Positions 28,914-38,169 of a DNA stretch of 64,000 nt are shown piece after piece. The stretch is from Streptococcus mitis 17/34 (GTDB lineage: Bacteria; Bacillota; Bacilli; Lactobacillales; Streptococcaceae), in contig ASZZ01000003.1 in assembly GCA_000430305.1 (NCBI GenBank), forward strand, positions 95,466 to 159,465. Direction: 5' to 3'. Made by a program: the position numbers and the translations under genes. The first letter of the stretch is position 1. Every line of letters begins with the position of its first letter. The notes beneath the pieces are model-generated. The model had not been told where the DNA came from and ran no database searches. It was given only the letters and a program-made list of their open reading frames with translations.

Positions 28914-30677
28914 ATGAAACCTGAAAAACCTAAAAATCTAGGTTTTAAGCAGATATACTTTAATCTAGATAAAATACTTTTTCTCTTTTTCTTGATATTC
29001 ATGATGATTGAGTTTGTCTGGTTACCACTTAATTCTTGGATTGCTGGACTATTGCTCCGTCAGACAGGTTATCTCTTTCTTTCCTACAATAATATTTTTG
29101 CCATTATAAAAGGTTCTCCCTTTGTTAGTCTTGCTTTATTTGTTCTGGTAATCGTTAATTTACTAATCGCCTATTACCAGATAGGGCTTCTCTTTATCGG
29201 AGCTCGACACCTCCTCTATCATGAAAAGAGAACTCTGCTGGAGTACAGTCGCAAGGTCTTTCGTCAGAGTTTCTTATTCATGAGACAAGTGACGATTTCC
29301 AAAATGGCCTTTATCTTCTTTTATGTCATGATGCTTTTTCCATTGATTCGAAAGATTTTAAAGATTTATTATCTCAATAAAATTGTGATACCTGATTTTA
29401 TTGTGACATACTTTGAAGATAAGTATTGGCTGTTAGGATTAATTATTTTTATATTTGCTCAGATGATGTTTTATATTTCCGTTCGTTTAATGTTCGCTTT
29501 ACCCCAGATTTTTTTTGATCGAAGAAGGGTTAAAGAGTCAATCAGTTATAGCTTGAAAAAAACGAAAAAACATTCTTGGTTTTATATCTGGAACTTATTT
29601 TGGATTGTTGTCAAAACCTACCTATTTTTCATTCTTTTATTGATTCCAATCTTAGCAGGTCAGGCACTGATGGATGGTCTGACCCATAAGGAATCTCTTG
29701 TTCTGGGAATTATCAACTTTGTCTTGATTAAGAATTTCCACTATATGGCCTTAACTTACTTTCTCATTAAGTTCGTTTCCTTCTTAACAGGAGAAGAACT
29801 AGAAATCACGCCAAGGAGAAAGAAAGATCACTGGATGAGATGGGGAGTGATGGGCTGTGCCGGTATTTTTTTCGCTCTTGAGGGTTATGTTTATTTGGAA
29901 GCTCCAGTTGCCAATAAACCTTTAGTTATTTCTCATAGAGGTGTCTCCAATAGGAATGGTGTACAGAATACAGTTCAATCTTTAGAAAAAACAGCGCAGT
30001 TATCACCAGACTTAGTTGAAATGGATGTCCAAGAAACTAAAGATGGCCAGTTTGTCATGATGCATGATGCTAATATTAAGAGTTTGACAGGAGTCAATGC
30101 CAATCCTCAAGATTTAACCTTAGATGAATTAACCAAACTCGATATTTCAGAAAACGGATATCACACCAAGGTGTCTAGTTTTGATGACTATCTCAACAAA
30201 GCCAATGAATTGCATCAAAAACTCCTCATTGAAATTAAAACCAGTCGAAAAGATAGTCCAGATATGATGAAACATTTTATGGACAAATATGGAGATATTA
30301 TTAAACGGAATAATCACCAAATGCAGTCCTTAGACTACCATGTTATTGACCAGGTGTTAGCCTATGACTCACAAATTCCAGTTTATTTCATCCTACCTTA
30401 CAATAGTATTTTTCCAAGAACGAAAGCTACAGGTTACACCATGGAGTATTCTACCTTGGATGAAAATTTTGTCAACAAGCTTTGGAATACCGATCAGAAA
30501 TTGTACGTGTGGACTATCAATAGTTCAGAGTCCTTTGATAAATCTGTTCATTTGGGAGCTGATGGCATGATAACAGATGACTTGGAAATGATTCAGGAAC
30601 AAGTTACCATTGCCCAAGAAGACCCAGAGTATACGGATTTACTGTTCAAACAGGCCATGGAATTCTTTAATTTTTAG
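28914..30677 (+). CDS. Glycerophosphodiester phosphodiesterase with a membrane-integrated N-terminal domain
   Basis: A 587-residue protein. The N-terminal 330 residues contain about eight hydrophobic segments (GDPD-associated membrane domain). The C-terminal GDPD domain (about residues 338-575) has ISHRGVSNRNGVQNTVQSL, the metal-binding E-x-D in LVEMDVQETKDGQFVMMHD, and LLIEIKTSR. It should hydrolyse glycerophosphodiesters, for example products of lipoteichoic or phospholipid turnover, at the outer membrane face. The start is ATG 28914, after AGGAG; the in-frame GTG at 28908 overlaps the SD. Confidence 0.9.
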   Translation: MKPEKPKNLGFKQIYFNLDKILFLFFLIFMMIEFVWLPLNSWIAGLLLRQTGYLFLSYNNIFAIIKGSPFVSLALFVLVIVNLLIAYYQIGLLFIGARHLLYHEKRTLLEYSRKVFRQSFLFMRQVTISKMAFIFFYVMMLFPLIRKILKIYYLNKIVIPDFIVTYFEDKYWLLGLIIFIFAQMMFYISVRLMFALPQIFFDRRRVKESISYSLKKTKKHSWFYIWNLFWIVVKTYLFFILLLIPILAGQALMDGLTHKESLVLGIINFVLIKNFHYMALTYFLIKFVSFLTGEELEITPRRKKDHWMRWGVMGCAGIFFALEGYVYLEAPVANKPLVISHRGVSNRNGVQNTVQSLEKTAQLSPDLVEMDVQETKDGQFVMMHDANIKSLTGVNANPQDLTLDELTKLDISENGYHTKVSSFDDYLNKANELHQKLLIEIKTSRKDSPDMMKHFMDKYGDIIKRNNHQMQSLDYHVIDQVLAYDSQIPVYFILPYNSIFPRTKATGYTMEYSTLDENFVNKLWNTDQKLYVWTINSSESFDKSVHLGADGMITDDLEMIQEQVTIAQEDPEYTDLLFKQAMEFFNF

Positions 30678-30685
30678 TGATCATA

Positions 30686-30706
30686 ATCACCCGTCTAACG
30701 GGTGAT
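30686..30706 (+). terminator. Terminator after the GDPD gene
   Basis: Perfect 8-bp stem ATCACCCG TCTAA CGGGTGAT, 9 bp past the stop. The trailing T run is weak (TTTGCG), so the second hairpin at 30759 probably completes termination. Confidence 0.6.
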
Positions 30707-30758
30707 TTGCGGGCTATCAGCTCAAAACCAGAGGCTGAGCAAAAACTCACCTTTAAGA

Positions 30759-30805
30759 CAGAAAAAAACGAGCAACGTATCAGTTGGATATGCTCGTTTT
30801 TTCTG
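30759..30805. terminator. Bidirectional terminator-like hairpin, truncated copy of a longer repeat
   Basis: CAGAAAAAAACGAGCA pairs with TGCTCGTTTTTTCTG around a 16-base loop. Upstream, GAGGCTGAGCAAAA (30731-30744) resembles the left end of the repeat at 49291, but the matching right end is missing; a RUP element begins 11 bp later. Confidence 0.65.
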
Positions 30806-30815
30806 TTCTAGTTTA

Positions 30816-30920
30816 TATAACAGATTGAATCTAGAGTGGTACACCGTATATACTAAACATTTTAGAAATTAATTAGAGTTTCTAAATCAATTTGTTTATA
30901 TCTTATTTCAATCTATTATA
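30816..30920. repeat. RUP-type repeat element
   Basis: 105 bp with terminal inverted repeats: left TATAACAGATTGAAT, right ATTTCAATCTATTATA, 13 of 15 matching. The internal sequence (TGGTACACCG ... AATCAATTTGTTTATAT) is RUP-like. Confidence 0.7.
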
Positions 30921-30952
30921 ATTAAAAAACAACAAAATAGAAACTAATATCT

Positions 30953-31129
30953 ATGAAGTGGTTGAGATAGACTATCTATGTTAGATGTAAAGGTCTTACT
31001 AACTTCTGCATGAAGAAGGATTTCGAATATAAGGTAAATGAAAAATGGATCTTGCCCCCCTTTGGAGCAGATGAGAGAGTATTGTTGGCGCGTGCAGAGT
31101 TTATAAATAAGTTATCACAACATAGCTAG
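30953..31129 (+). pseudogene. Small decayed reading frame of unknown origin
   Basis: A 58-codon frame interrupted by one TAG after five codons (MKWLR*TIYVRCKGLTNFC), then MKKDFEYKVNEKWILPPFG and a charged end with LARAEFINKLSQHS. The composition looks protein-like (aromatic and charged residues well mixed). I do not recognise the family and see no SD. It lies between a RUP and a terminator in a 610-bp gene-poor stretch (30678-31290), whose remaining sequence shows nothing else I can name. Confidence 0.3.
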
Positions 31130-31202
31130 GTTTCAATTATATGAGTATGAATCTCATATAATTGGTCAAGAATCTACCCTCTAAAACATCAATTATATAA
31201 AA

Positions 31203-31257
31203 ACACAGTCTCTCTTTGGCTTGATTGTGGTCAAGGCTGAAGTCACTGTGTAGTTTT
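31203..31257 (-). terminator. Repeat-type terminator hairpin of the 31.3-kb minus-strand gene
   Basis: Outer stem ACACAGT / ACTGTGT and inner stem CTTGA / TCAAG. On the minus strand the outer stem is followed by TTTTTAT. The same design, in the opposite orientation, ends thiI at 34307. Confidence 0.65.
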
Positions 31258-31290
31258 ATTTTTAAGTTAATTTTTTCTTAAATCATGTGC

Positions 31291-31716
31291 TTACTGAGGA
31301 TTGCTTTTATTTTCTGAAGTTGGCGTATTGACCTGTTTTTCGTTTTCAGTAGCAGGTTTACTTGGAGTAGGAGTAGAGTCCTGAGTTGCTGTTTTATGCT
31401 CTTCTTTTTTCTCTTCCTTAACACTAGATTTTGGTGTTTCTTCTTGTTGTGTTTTTTCTTGAGTGGTGTTATTTTCCTTATTTGGACTAGTATTTTCCTG
31501 AGGGGATTCTTTTTGAATTTCTTTGACAATTGTTGTCTGGCTTGTCGTAGGTTCTTTTTTAGTATTTTTGTTATTATCCAAGGCGTTCATGATCGTGATA
31601 CTCGCGGTAATCAAGCCAAGGATACTACCAATAGTAGCAACGGTTTTTTGGAAGACCGTAAAGCCTTTTTTGATGTGTTCTGTTTTTGGTTTTGAAGTTC
31701 TACGATAATTAGACAT
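31291..31716 (-). CDS. Membrane-anchored protein with a low-complexity extracellular tail, unknown function
   Basis: A 141-residue protein: a basic cytoplasmic N-terminus (MSNYRRTSKPKTEHIKKG), one transmembrane helix (TVATIGSILGLITASITIMNAL, about residues 27-48) and a 90-residue hydrophilic tail very rich in Thr, Ser, Glu, Lys, Asn, Gln and Pro. The tail looks like a cell-wall-spanning spacer, yet there is no LPXTG or binding domain after it. A similar protein occurs in pneumococcus, without known function. SD GGAGAG precedes the ATG on the minus strand. Confidence 0.75.
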   Translation of the reverse strand: MSNYRRTSKPKTEHIKKGFTVFQKTVATIGSILGLITASITIMNALDNNKNTKKEPTTSQTTIVKEIQKESPQENTSPNKENNTTQEKTQQEETPKSSVKEEKKEEHKTATQDSTPTPSKPATENEKQVNTPTSENKSNPQ

Positions 31717-31854
31717 ACATTCTCTCCTTTAATTAAAATTTATTATACCGCATTTCTTTAAAAAAATCTTAAAAAAAGAGGAATTGCCCTTTCTTGTCGC
31801 AGACTCTGTTTCATGATACAATAGAAGGAGTGATTTTAGAAAGCGTGAGAAAAC

Positions 31855-32996
31855 ATGATTTACTTTGATAATTCGGCGACGACCAAGCCTTATCCTGAAG
31901 TCCTTGAAACTTATATGCAGGTGGCTTCAAAAATTTTAGGAAATCCATCTAGTCTCCATCGTTTGGGAGACCAGGCAACACGAATCTTAAATGCTTCCCG
32001 CCAACAGATTGCCGATTTGATTAGCAAGAAAAGTGACGAAATCTTCTTTACCTCTGGTGGAACAGAAGGAGATAACTGGGTTATCAAGGGTGTGGCCTTT
32101 GAAAAAGCCCAGTTTGGCAAGCACATCATTGTATCAGCTATTGAACATCCAGCAGTCAAAGAGTCAGCCCTCTGGTTGAAATCTCAAGATTTTGAGATAG
32201 ATTTTGCTCCAGTTGATGAGAAAGGATTTGTGGATGTAGAAGCTCTAGCAGATTTGATACGACCTGATACAATCCTAATTTCTGTCATGGCAGTTAACAA
32301 TGAAATCGGCTCGATTCAACCTATTGAGGCTATTTCAGAACTCTTGGCAGATAAGCCGACTATTTCCTTCCATGTTGATGCGGTTCAGGCACTTACCAAG
32401 ATTCCAACTGAAAAATATTTGACAGAACGAGTGGATTTCGCGACCTTCTCGAGCCATAAGTTTCATGGTGTCCGTGGTGTTGGCTTTGTCTATATTAAGT
32501 CTGGCAAGAAGATTACGCCTCTTTTAACAGGTGGTGGCCAAGAGCGTGATTATCGTTCGACAACTGAAAATGTGGCAGGGATTGCAGCGACAGCTAAGGC
32601 CCTCCGTTTGTCTATGGAAAAGCTAGATATTTTTACAAGCAAAACTGAGCAGATGAAGCAGTGATTCGCCAATCGCTTTTGGACTATCCGGATATATTTG
32701 TCTTCTCTGATGAGGAAGGCTTTACCCCTCATATCCTGACTTTTGGAATTAAGGGTGTTCGTGGTGAAGTTATCGTTCACGCATTTGAAGACTATGATAT
32801 TTTTATTTCTACGACCTCTGCTTGTTCGTCCAAGGCAGGGAAACCTGCAGGTACCTTGATTGCTATGGGAGTGGACAAGGATAAGGCCCAATCAGCTGTG
32901 CGTCTTAGCCTAGACCTTGAAAATGATATGAGTCAGGTCGAGCAGTTTTTGACCAAGTTAAAATTAATTTACAATCAAACTAGAAAAGTAAGATAG
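31855..32996 (+). pseudogene. Cysteine desulfurase (NifS/IscS type) paired with thiI, one-base frameshift
   Basis: A PLP-dependent enzyme that removes sulfur from cysteine. The N-terminus MIYFDNSATTKPYPEV, the PLP-Lys segment FATFSSHKFHGVRGVGF and the active-site loop TTSACSSKAGKPAGT are present. The frame breaks near 32661: restoring one G (ATGAAGCAGTG to ATGAAGGCAGTG) joins SKTEQMK to AVIRQSLLDYPDIF and gives a 380-aa enzyme ending at 32996. The unrepaired product lacks the catalytic Cys. It is directly upstream of thiI, its usual sulfur acceptor for 4-thiouridine, and has its own extended -10 promoter TGATACAAT (31815-31822, -10 TACAAT at 31817-31822). Confidence 0.88.
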
Positions 32997-33004
32997 GAGC
33001 AATT

Positions 33005-34219
33005 ATGCAGTATTCAGAAATTATGATTCGTTACGGAGAATTGTCAACCAAGCACAAAAATCGTATGCGTTTCATCAATAAACTTCGCAACAATATTTCA
33101 GACGTTTTGTCTATCTATCCCCAAGTAAAAGTAACAGCAGATCGTGATCGTGCCCATGCTTACCTCAATGGAGCTGATTACACAGCAGTAGCAGAATCGC
33201 TTAAGCAAGTCTTTGGAATTCAAAACTTTTCTCCCGTTTATAAAGTCGAAAAGTCTGTGGAAGTTCTTAAATCTGCTGTCCAAGAGATTATGAAAGAAAC
33301 TTACAAGGAAGGGATGACCTTTAAAATCACTGGTAAGCGTAGCGACCACACCTTTGAACTTGATAGTCGTGAACTCAATCAAACTCTTGGTAGTGCTGTT
33401 TTCAAGGCTATTCCAAACGTACAAGCTCAGATGAAAAATCCTGATATCAATCTTCAGGTGGAGATTCGTGAGGAGGCTGCCTATATTTCCTATGAAACTT
33501 TTCGTGGAGCAGGAGGATTACCTGTGGGAAGTTCTGGTAAAGGCATGCTCATGTTGTCGGGAGGGATTGATTCACCTGTGGCAGGTTATCTAGCTCTTAA
33601 ACGAGGAGTAGATATTGAAGCCGTTCACTTTGCCAGCCCACCTTACACTAGTCCAGGTGCTCTCAAGAAAGCCCACGATTTAACTCGTAAATTAACCAAG
33701 TTTGGGGGCAATATCCAGTTTATCGAAGTACCTTTCACAGAGATTCAAGAGGAAATCAAGGCTAAAGCTCCAGAAGCCTATCTTATGACCTTGACACGCC
33801 GTTTTATGATGCGGATTACCGATCGTATTCGTGAGGTGCGAAATGGTTTGGTTATCATCAATGGGGAAAGTCTTGGTCAAGTAGCTAGCCAGACCTTGGA
33901 AAGCATGCAGACTATAAACGCTGTGACCAGCACTCCAGTCATTCGTCCTGTGGTTACTATGGACAAATTGGAAATCATTGACATCGCTCAGGCAATCGAT
34001 ACCTTTGATATTTCTATCCAGCCTTTTGAAGACTGCTGTACGATTTTTGCACCTGACCGTCCTAAGACAAATCCTAAGATTAAAAATGCAGAGCAGTATG
34101 AAAAACGAATGGATGTTAAGGGCTTAGTTGAGCGAGCAGTGGCAGGGATTATGATCACTGAGATTACACCGCAGGTTGAAAAAGATGAAGTAGATGACTT
34201 GATTGACAATCTCCTCTAA
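33005..34219 (+). CDS. thiI: ThiI, tRNA 4-thiouridine synthetase
   Basis: Transfers sulfur to uridine 8 of tRNA and, in some organisms, to thiazole synthesis. 404 aa. An N-terminal ferredoxin-like/THUMP domain (about 1-170) precedes the adenylation domain with the PP-loop [15 protein letters not shown] (residues about 182-196). There is no C-terminal rhodanese domain, as is usual in streptococci, and the sequence [18 protein letters not shown] is present. It lies 8 bp after the desulfurase gene with SD AGGAG. Confidence 0.95.
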   Translation: MQYSEIMIRYGELSTKHKNRMRFINKLRNNISDVLSIYPQVKVTADRDRAHAYLNGADYTAVAESLKQVFGIQNFSPVYKVEKSVEVLKSAVQEIMKETYKEGMTFKITGKRSDHTFELDSRELNQTLGSAVFKAIPNVQAQMKNPDINLQVEIREEAAYISYETFRGAGGLPVGSSGKGMLMLSGGIDSPVAGYLALKRGVDIEAVHFASPPYTSPGALKKAHDLTRKLTKFGGNIQFIEVPFTEIQEEIKAKAPEAYLMTLTRRFMMRITDRIREVRNGLVIINGESLGQVASQTLESMQTINAVTSTPVIRPVVTMDKLEIIDIAQAIDTFDISIQPFEDCCTIFAPDRPKTNPKIKNAEQYEKRMDVKGLVERAVAGIMITEITPQVEKDEVDDLIDNLL

Positions 34220-34306
34220 TCAGAAAATCCAAAAGAATTTAGAAAATTAAATGAAAAAGTTAGTTTTTAATCTAAATAAACAATAAAGACTAGCTTAAAA
34301 ATCATG

Positions 34307-34366
34307 ACCACACAGTGATTTCGTCTTGAATGATTATCAAGTTGAAAGAAACACTGTGTGGTTTTT
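34307..34366 (+). terminator. Terminator after thiI
   Basis: Perfect 11-bp outer stem ACCACACAGTG / CACTGTGTGGT, inner stem CTTGA / TCAAG, then five T. Confidence 0.8.
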
Positions 34367-34601
34367 GAATAGTTTGTGCTTCAGAGATTAAATTCTCTGC
34401 TGATTTTTTGATATTTATAAAGATAAAACTCACCTCTGCTGAGACCTCTTACCGATCTTATATATGGATTCTATGTATGTCAAAATAAGTTCAGTTATTG
34501 AACAGATTGCACCAAACGATATAGAAGAATAATTTGAGTTTTTTATGTAATTTTTATATAGGATTCATTACGACAGATACCTTAGATTTTTTTATTGAAG
34601 A

Positions 34602-34616
34602 AATTTTCTGAAAATT
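34602..34616. promoter_or_regulatory. CodY box upstream of ilvE
   Basis: AATTTTCTGAAAATT matches the CodY consensus AATTTTCWGAAAATT at all 15 positions. It lies just upstream of the ilvE -35, so CodY bound with branched-chain amino acids would repress ilvE-aliB. The rest of the 470-bp gap between thiI and ilvE contains the thiI terminator and A/T-rich sequence in which I see no gene. Confidence 0.85.
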
Positions 34617-34627
34617 ACAAAATATGC

Positions 34628-34655
34628 TTGCTATTTTAGAAAAATAGTGTAGAAT
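34628..34655 (+). promoter_or_regulatory. Promoter of ilvE
   Basis: -35 TTGCTA (34628-34633), 16-bp spacer, -10 TAGAAT (34650-34655). Confidence 0.65.
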
Positions 34656-34689
34656 AAAAGAAATAGGTTTTTAGAATAAGGAGTGGAAT

Positions 34690-35712
34690 ATGACAGTAAC
34701 GATTGATTGGGAGAACCTTGGTTTCTCCTATATGAAATTACCTTATCGCTATATTGCTCATTTTAAAAATGGACAATGGAATCAAGGAGAGCTTACAGAG
34801 GATGCAACTTTGCATATTTCAGAGTCTTCTCCAAGTCTCCACTATGGACAACAAGCATTTGAAGGATTGAAAGCTTATCGTACTAAGGATGGTAGTATTC
34901 AACTTTTCCGTCCTGATGAAAATGCTAAACGCCTGCAACGTACTTGTGACCGTCTCTTGATGCCACAAGTTCCAACAGAAATGTTTGTAGAAGCTTGTAA
35001 GGCAGTTGTCCGCGCCAATGAAGAATACGTACCACCATATGGCACAGGTGGAACCCTTTATCTTCGTCCCCTTTTAATTGGTGTTGGAGATATTATCGGG
35101 GTAAAACCAGCGGAGGAGTACATTTTTACCATCTTTGCTATGCCAGTTGGGAATTACTTTAAGGGTGGTTTGGTTCCAACCAACTTCTTGATTCAGGATG
35201 AATACGATCGTGCAGCGCCAAATGGTACGGGTGCGGCTAAGGTTGGTGGGAACTATGCTGCCAGTCTCTTGCCAGGGAAATTGGCTAAATCACGCCATTT
35301 CTCAGATGTTATCTACCTAGACCCATCAACTCATACAAAGATTGAAGAAGTCGGTTCAGCTAACTTCTTTGGAATTACAGCTGACAATGAATTTGTAACA
35401 CCATTGAGTCCATCTATCTTGCCATCTATTACTAAGTATTCTTTGCTTTATTTGGCAGAACATCGTTTGGGCTTAACTCCTATTGAGGGTGATGTCCCAA
35501 TTAATAACCTGGATCGTTTTGTAGAGGCAGGTGCCTGTGGTACGGCAGCAGTTATTTCGCCAATTGGAGGTATTCAACACGGTGATGATTTCCATGTATT
35601 CTATAGTGAAACAGAAGTTGGACCTGTGACTCGTAAACTCTACGATGAATTGACAGGTATTCAGTTTGGTGATATTGAAGCGCCAGAAGGATGGATTGTA
35701 AAAGTAGATTAA
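34690..35712 (+). CDS. ilvE: Branched-chain amino-acid aminotransferase
   Basis: A PLP class IV transaminase that interconverts Ile/Leu/Val and their 2-oxo acids. 340 aa. Typical segments are SLHYGQQAFEGLKAYR, LYLRPLLIGVG, the PLP-Lys region AAKVGGNYAASL, EEVGSANFFGI and the C-terminal GTAAVISPIG. SD AAGGAG precedes the ATG. A perfect CodY box precedes its promoter. aliB follows 21 bp later and is probably co-transcribed. Confidence 0.96.
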   Translation: MTVTIDWENLGFSYMKLPYRYIAHFKNGQWNQGELTEDATLHISESSPSLHYGQQAFEGLKAYRTKDGSIQLFRPDENAKRLQRTCDRLLMPQVPTEMFVEACKAVVRANEEYVPPYGTGGTLYLRPLLIGVGDIIGVKPAEEYIFTIFAMPVGNYFKGGLVPTNFLIQDEYDRAAPNGTGAAKVGGNYAASLLPGKLAKSRHFSDVIYLDPSTHTKIEEVGSANFFGITADNEFVTPLSPSILPSITKYSLLYLAEHRLGLTPIEGDVPINNLDRFVEAGACGTAAVISPIGGIQHGDDFHVFYSETEVGPVTRKLYDELTGIQFGDIEAPEGWIVKVD

Positions 35713-35733
35713 AATAAACAAAAGGAGATTTTT

Positions 35734-37701
35734 ATGAAATCGAAAAAGTGGCTCTTAACAGCAGGAGTGGTCCTGAGCACAACAGCTTTTTTAGTAGCTT
35801 GTGGAAAAGCTGATAAAGAAGCAGATGCACCGACAACATTTTCATATGTCTATGCAGTAGATCCAGCATCTTTGGACTATAGTATAGCGACTCGTACATC
35901 TACAACAGATGTCATCGGGAACGTGGTTGATGGCTTGATGGAAAACGACCAGTACGGAAATGTTATTCCTTCCTTGGCTGAGGATTGGTCTGTGTCAAAA
36001 GATGGTTTGACTTATACCTACAAACTTCGTAAAGGAGTTAAATGGTACACTTCTGAAGGTGAAGAATATGCAGAAGTAACAGCCAATGACTTTGTAGCAG
36101 GATTGAAACACGTAGCTGACGGTAAGTCAGACGGTGTCTCTCTCATCCAAAATTCAATCAAGGGTTTGGATGCCTACATGACTGGTGAAACCAACGATTT
36201 CTCTACAGTTGGTGTCAAGGCCTTGGATGATTACACAGTCGAATATACCCTAAACAAACCAGAAAGTTTCTGGAACTCTAAGGTCACAACAGCGACGATG
36301 TTGCCTGTAAATGAAGAGTTTTTGAAGGCATCAGGTAAAGATTATGGAGCAGTTACTCCAGCTGGGATTCTCTACAATGGTCCCTATATCTTGAAGACCT
36401 TGACGTCTAAATCGTTGATTGAATACGAGAAAAATCCAAACTACTGGGATAAAGAAAAGGTAAAAATTGAGAAGATTAAATTGACCTACTACGATGGTTC
36501 AGACCAGGAATCCTTGATTCGTAGCTTCTCTTCTGGTGCTTATACGACAGCCCGTCTCTTCCCAAGTAGCTCAAACTTTGCTTCAACTTTGGAACAATAC
36601 GGAGATAAAATTACTTATAGCCCACAGGACTCAAGTAGCTATTACTTCACATTTAACGTAAATCGTCAGTCATATAATAAAACTGCGAAAACAAGTGAAG
36701 AGCAAAAGACCTCTACTAAAGAAGCTATGCTTAATAAGGACTTCCGTCAGGCTATCAACTTTGCCTTCAACCGCCATTCTTATGCTGCCCAGCTAAATGG
36801 TGAAGACGGTGCGGACAAGATTATTCGTAACAGTCTCGTTCCTGACAACTTTGTACAAGCAGGTGGTAAGAACTTTGGCCAAATCGCCCAAGCAGAGTTG
36901 GTGAACTATGGTGACCAATGGAAAGGCGTTGAGCTAGTTGATGGTAAGGATTCTATCTACAACCCTGACAAGGCTAAAGCTGCCTTTGAAAAAGCTAAGA
37001 AAGACCTAGAATCTAAAGGGGTAACCTTCCCAATTCATTTGGATGTCCCAGTTGAACAGACAGATACCATCGCCGTTCAACAAAGCAACTCTTTCAAACA
37101 GTCTATCGAATCAACTCTTGGTGCTGAAAATGTTGTCATAGATGTTCTTCAAATGACAGATAATGAAAAGGAGACAATCACTTCTCAAGCGCGTGTTCCT
37201 TCTCAAAAAGACTATGATTTGAACAGTACAGGATGGGCTCCAAGCTACCAAGACCCAGCATCTTATTTAACTATCATGGATCCTAAATCAGGTTCTGCTA
37301 TGAAACACCTTGGTATTACTAAAGGAAAAGATAAGGATGTTGTAGCTAAGATTGGTTTGGATCAGTATAAGAAATTATTAGATGATGCGGATTCAGAAAC
37401 TACTAATCTTGAAGAACGCTATGAAAAATATGCCAAGGCTCAAGCTTGGTTGACAGATAGTTCATTATTGATGCCAACAGCCTCATCTGGTGGTTCTCCA
37501 GTTGTAAGTAATGTTGTGCCATTCTCAAAACCATACTCACAAGTTGGTATTAAGGGTGACCCATATATCTTTAAAGGTATGAAATTGCAAAAAGATATCG
37601 TTACAACCAAAGAATATGAAGAAGCACTGAAAAAATGGCAAAAAGAAAAATTGGAATCAAACGGTAAATACCAAAAAGAACTAGAAAAACACGTTAAATA
37701 A
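35734..37701 (+). CDS. aliB: Oligopeptide-binding lipoprotein, AliB type
   Basis: A 655-residue family-5 (OppA/SBP_bac_5) peptide-binding lipoprotein. The signal peptide ends in the lipobox LVAC (Cys23). It is followed by SYVYAVDPASLDYSIATRT and the family signature PSLAEDWSVSKDGLTYTYKLRKGVKWYTSEGEEYA. The start MKSKKWLLTAGVVL resembles pneumococcal AliB, one of the interchangeable binding proteins that feed the Ami permease and sample peptides from neighbouring bacteria. No permease gene is nearby, as expected for an Ali protein. AliA or AmiA would be the alternatives. Confidence 0.88.
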   Translation: MKSKKWLLTAGVVLSTTAFLVACGKADKEADAPTTFSYVYAVDPASLDYSIATRTSTTDVIGNVVDGLMENDQYGNVIPSLAEDWSVSKDGLTYTYKLRKGVKWYTSEGEEYAEVTANDFVAGLKHVADGKSDGVSLIQNSIKGLDAYMTGETNDFSTVGVKALDDYTVEYTLNKPESFWNSKVTTATMLPVNEEFLKASGKDYGAVTPAGILYNGPYILKTLTSKSLIEYEKNPNYWDKEKVKIEKIKLTYYDGSDQESLIRSFSSGAYTTARLFPSSSNFASTLEQYGDKITYSPQDSSSYYFTFNVNRQSYNKTAKTSEEQKTSTKEAMLNKDFRQAINFAFNRHSYAAQLNGEDGADKIIRNSLVPDNFVQAGGKNFGQIAQAELVNYGDQWKGVELVDGKDSIYNPDKAKAAFEKAKKDLESKGVTFPIHLDVPVEQTDTIAVQQSNSFKQSIESTLGAENVVIDVLQMTDNEKETITSQARVPSQKDYDLNSTGWAPSYQDPASYLTIMDPKSGSAMKHLGITKGKDKDVVAKIGLDQYKKLLDDADSETTNLEERYEKYAKAQAWLTDSSLLMPTASSGGSPVVSNVVPFSKPYSQVGIKGDPYIFKGMKLQKDIVTTKEYEEALKKWQKEKLESNGKYQKELEKHVK

Positions 37702-37706
37702 AGCAG

Positions 37707-37745
37707 AAAACTCTATATCAGACTCAGAATGATATAGAGTTTTTT
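37707..37745 (+). terminator. Terminator after aliB
   Basis: Perfect 14-bp stem AAAACTCTATATCA / TGATATAGAGTTTT, followed by T residues. Confidence 0.9.
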
Positions 37746-37799
37746 CTTGCTAGTTTTGGGATTTTCTTGTAAAATAGAAAAAGTGAAGAGAGGTAAGAA

Positions 37800-38030
37800 A
37801 TGAGTAAGAAAGATAAAAAAATCGAAATTCAAGTAGCAGATGCAAAAGTTAATGTTGGTAAAGATAGTTTTGAAGGTTATACATTGACTATCGGTAAAAA
37901 AGTTATCGGAGAAATTGCCGAATTAGACGGACAATTTGCCATCATAAAGAATGGGAATGTCGATAGTTTTTATAAAAAATTGGAAAAAGCTGTGGAAATT
38001 TTGATTGAAAATTATAATTTAGCAAAATAA
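37800..38030 (+). CDS. DUF2969-family small protein
   Basis: A 76-residue soluble protein (MSKKDKKIEIQVADAKVNVG ... VEILIENYNLAK) matching the DUF2969 family of lactic acid bacteria, function unknown. It is basic at the N-terminus and predicted to form a small alpha/beta fold. SD AGAGG; no partner gene. Confidence 0.8.
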   Translation: MSKKDKKIEIQVADAKVNVGKDSFEGYTLTIGKKVIGEIAELDGQFAIIKNGNVDSFYKKLEKAVEILIENYNLAK

Positions 38031-38033
38031 GTC

Positions 38034-38062
38034 TTGTTTTTTTGAAATTTTCATGATATAAT
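38034..38062 (+). promoter_or_regulatory. Promoter of the tRNA-Tyr/tRNA-Gln unit
   Basis: -35 TTGTTT (38034-38039), 17-bp spacer, extended -10 TGATATAAT (-10 at 38057-38062), 17 bp before the first tRNA. Confidence 0.7.
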
Positions 38063-38079
38063 AGTCCATGTTGATTGTA

Positions 38080-38160
38080 GGAGAGATAGCGAAGAGGCTA
38101 AACGCGGCGGACTGTAAATCCGCTCCTTCGGGTTCGGGGGTTCGAATCCCTCTCTCTCCA
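38080..38160 (+). tRNA. tRNA-Tyr (GTA)
   Basis: An 81-base class II tRNA. Acceptor arms GGAGAGA / TCTCTCC, anticodon loop CTGTAAA (anticodon GTA), a long variable arm CTCCTTCGGGTTC and a TTCGAATC T-loop. CCA is not encoded. Confidence 0.95.
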
Positions 38161-38169
38161 TTTCATCAA

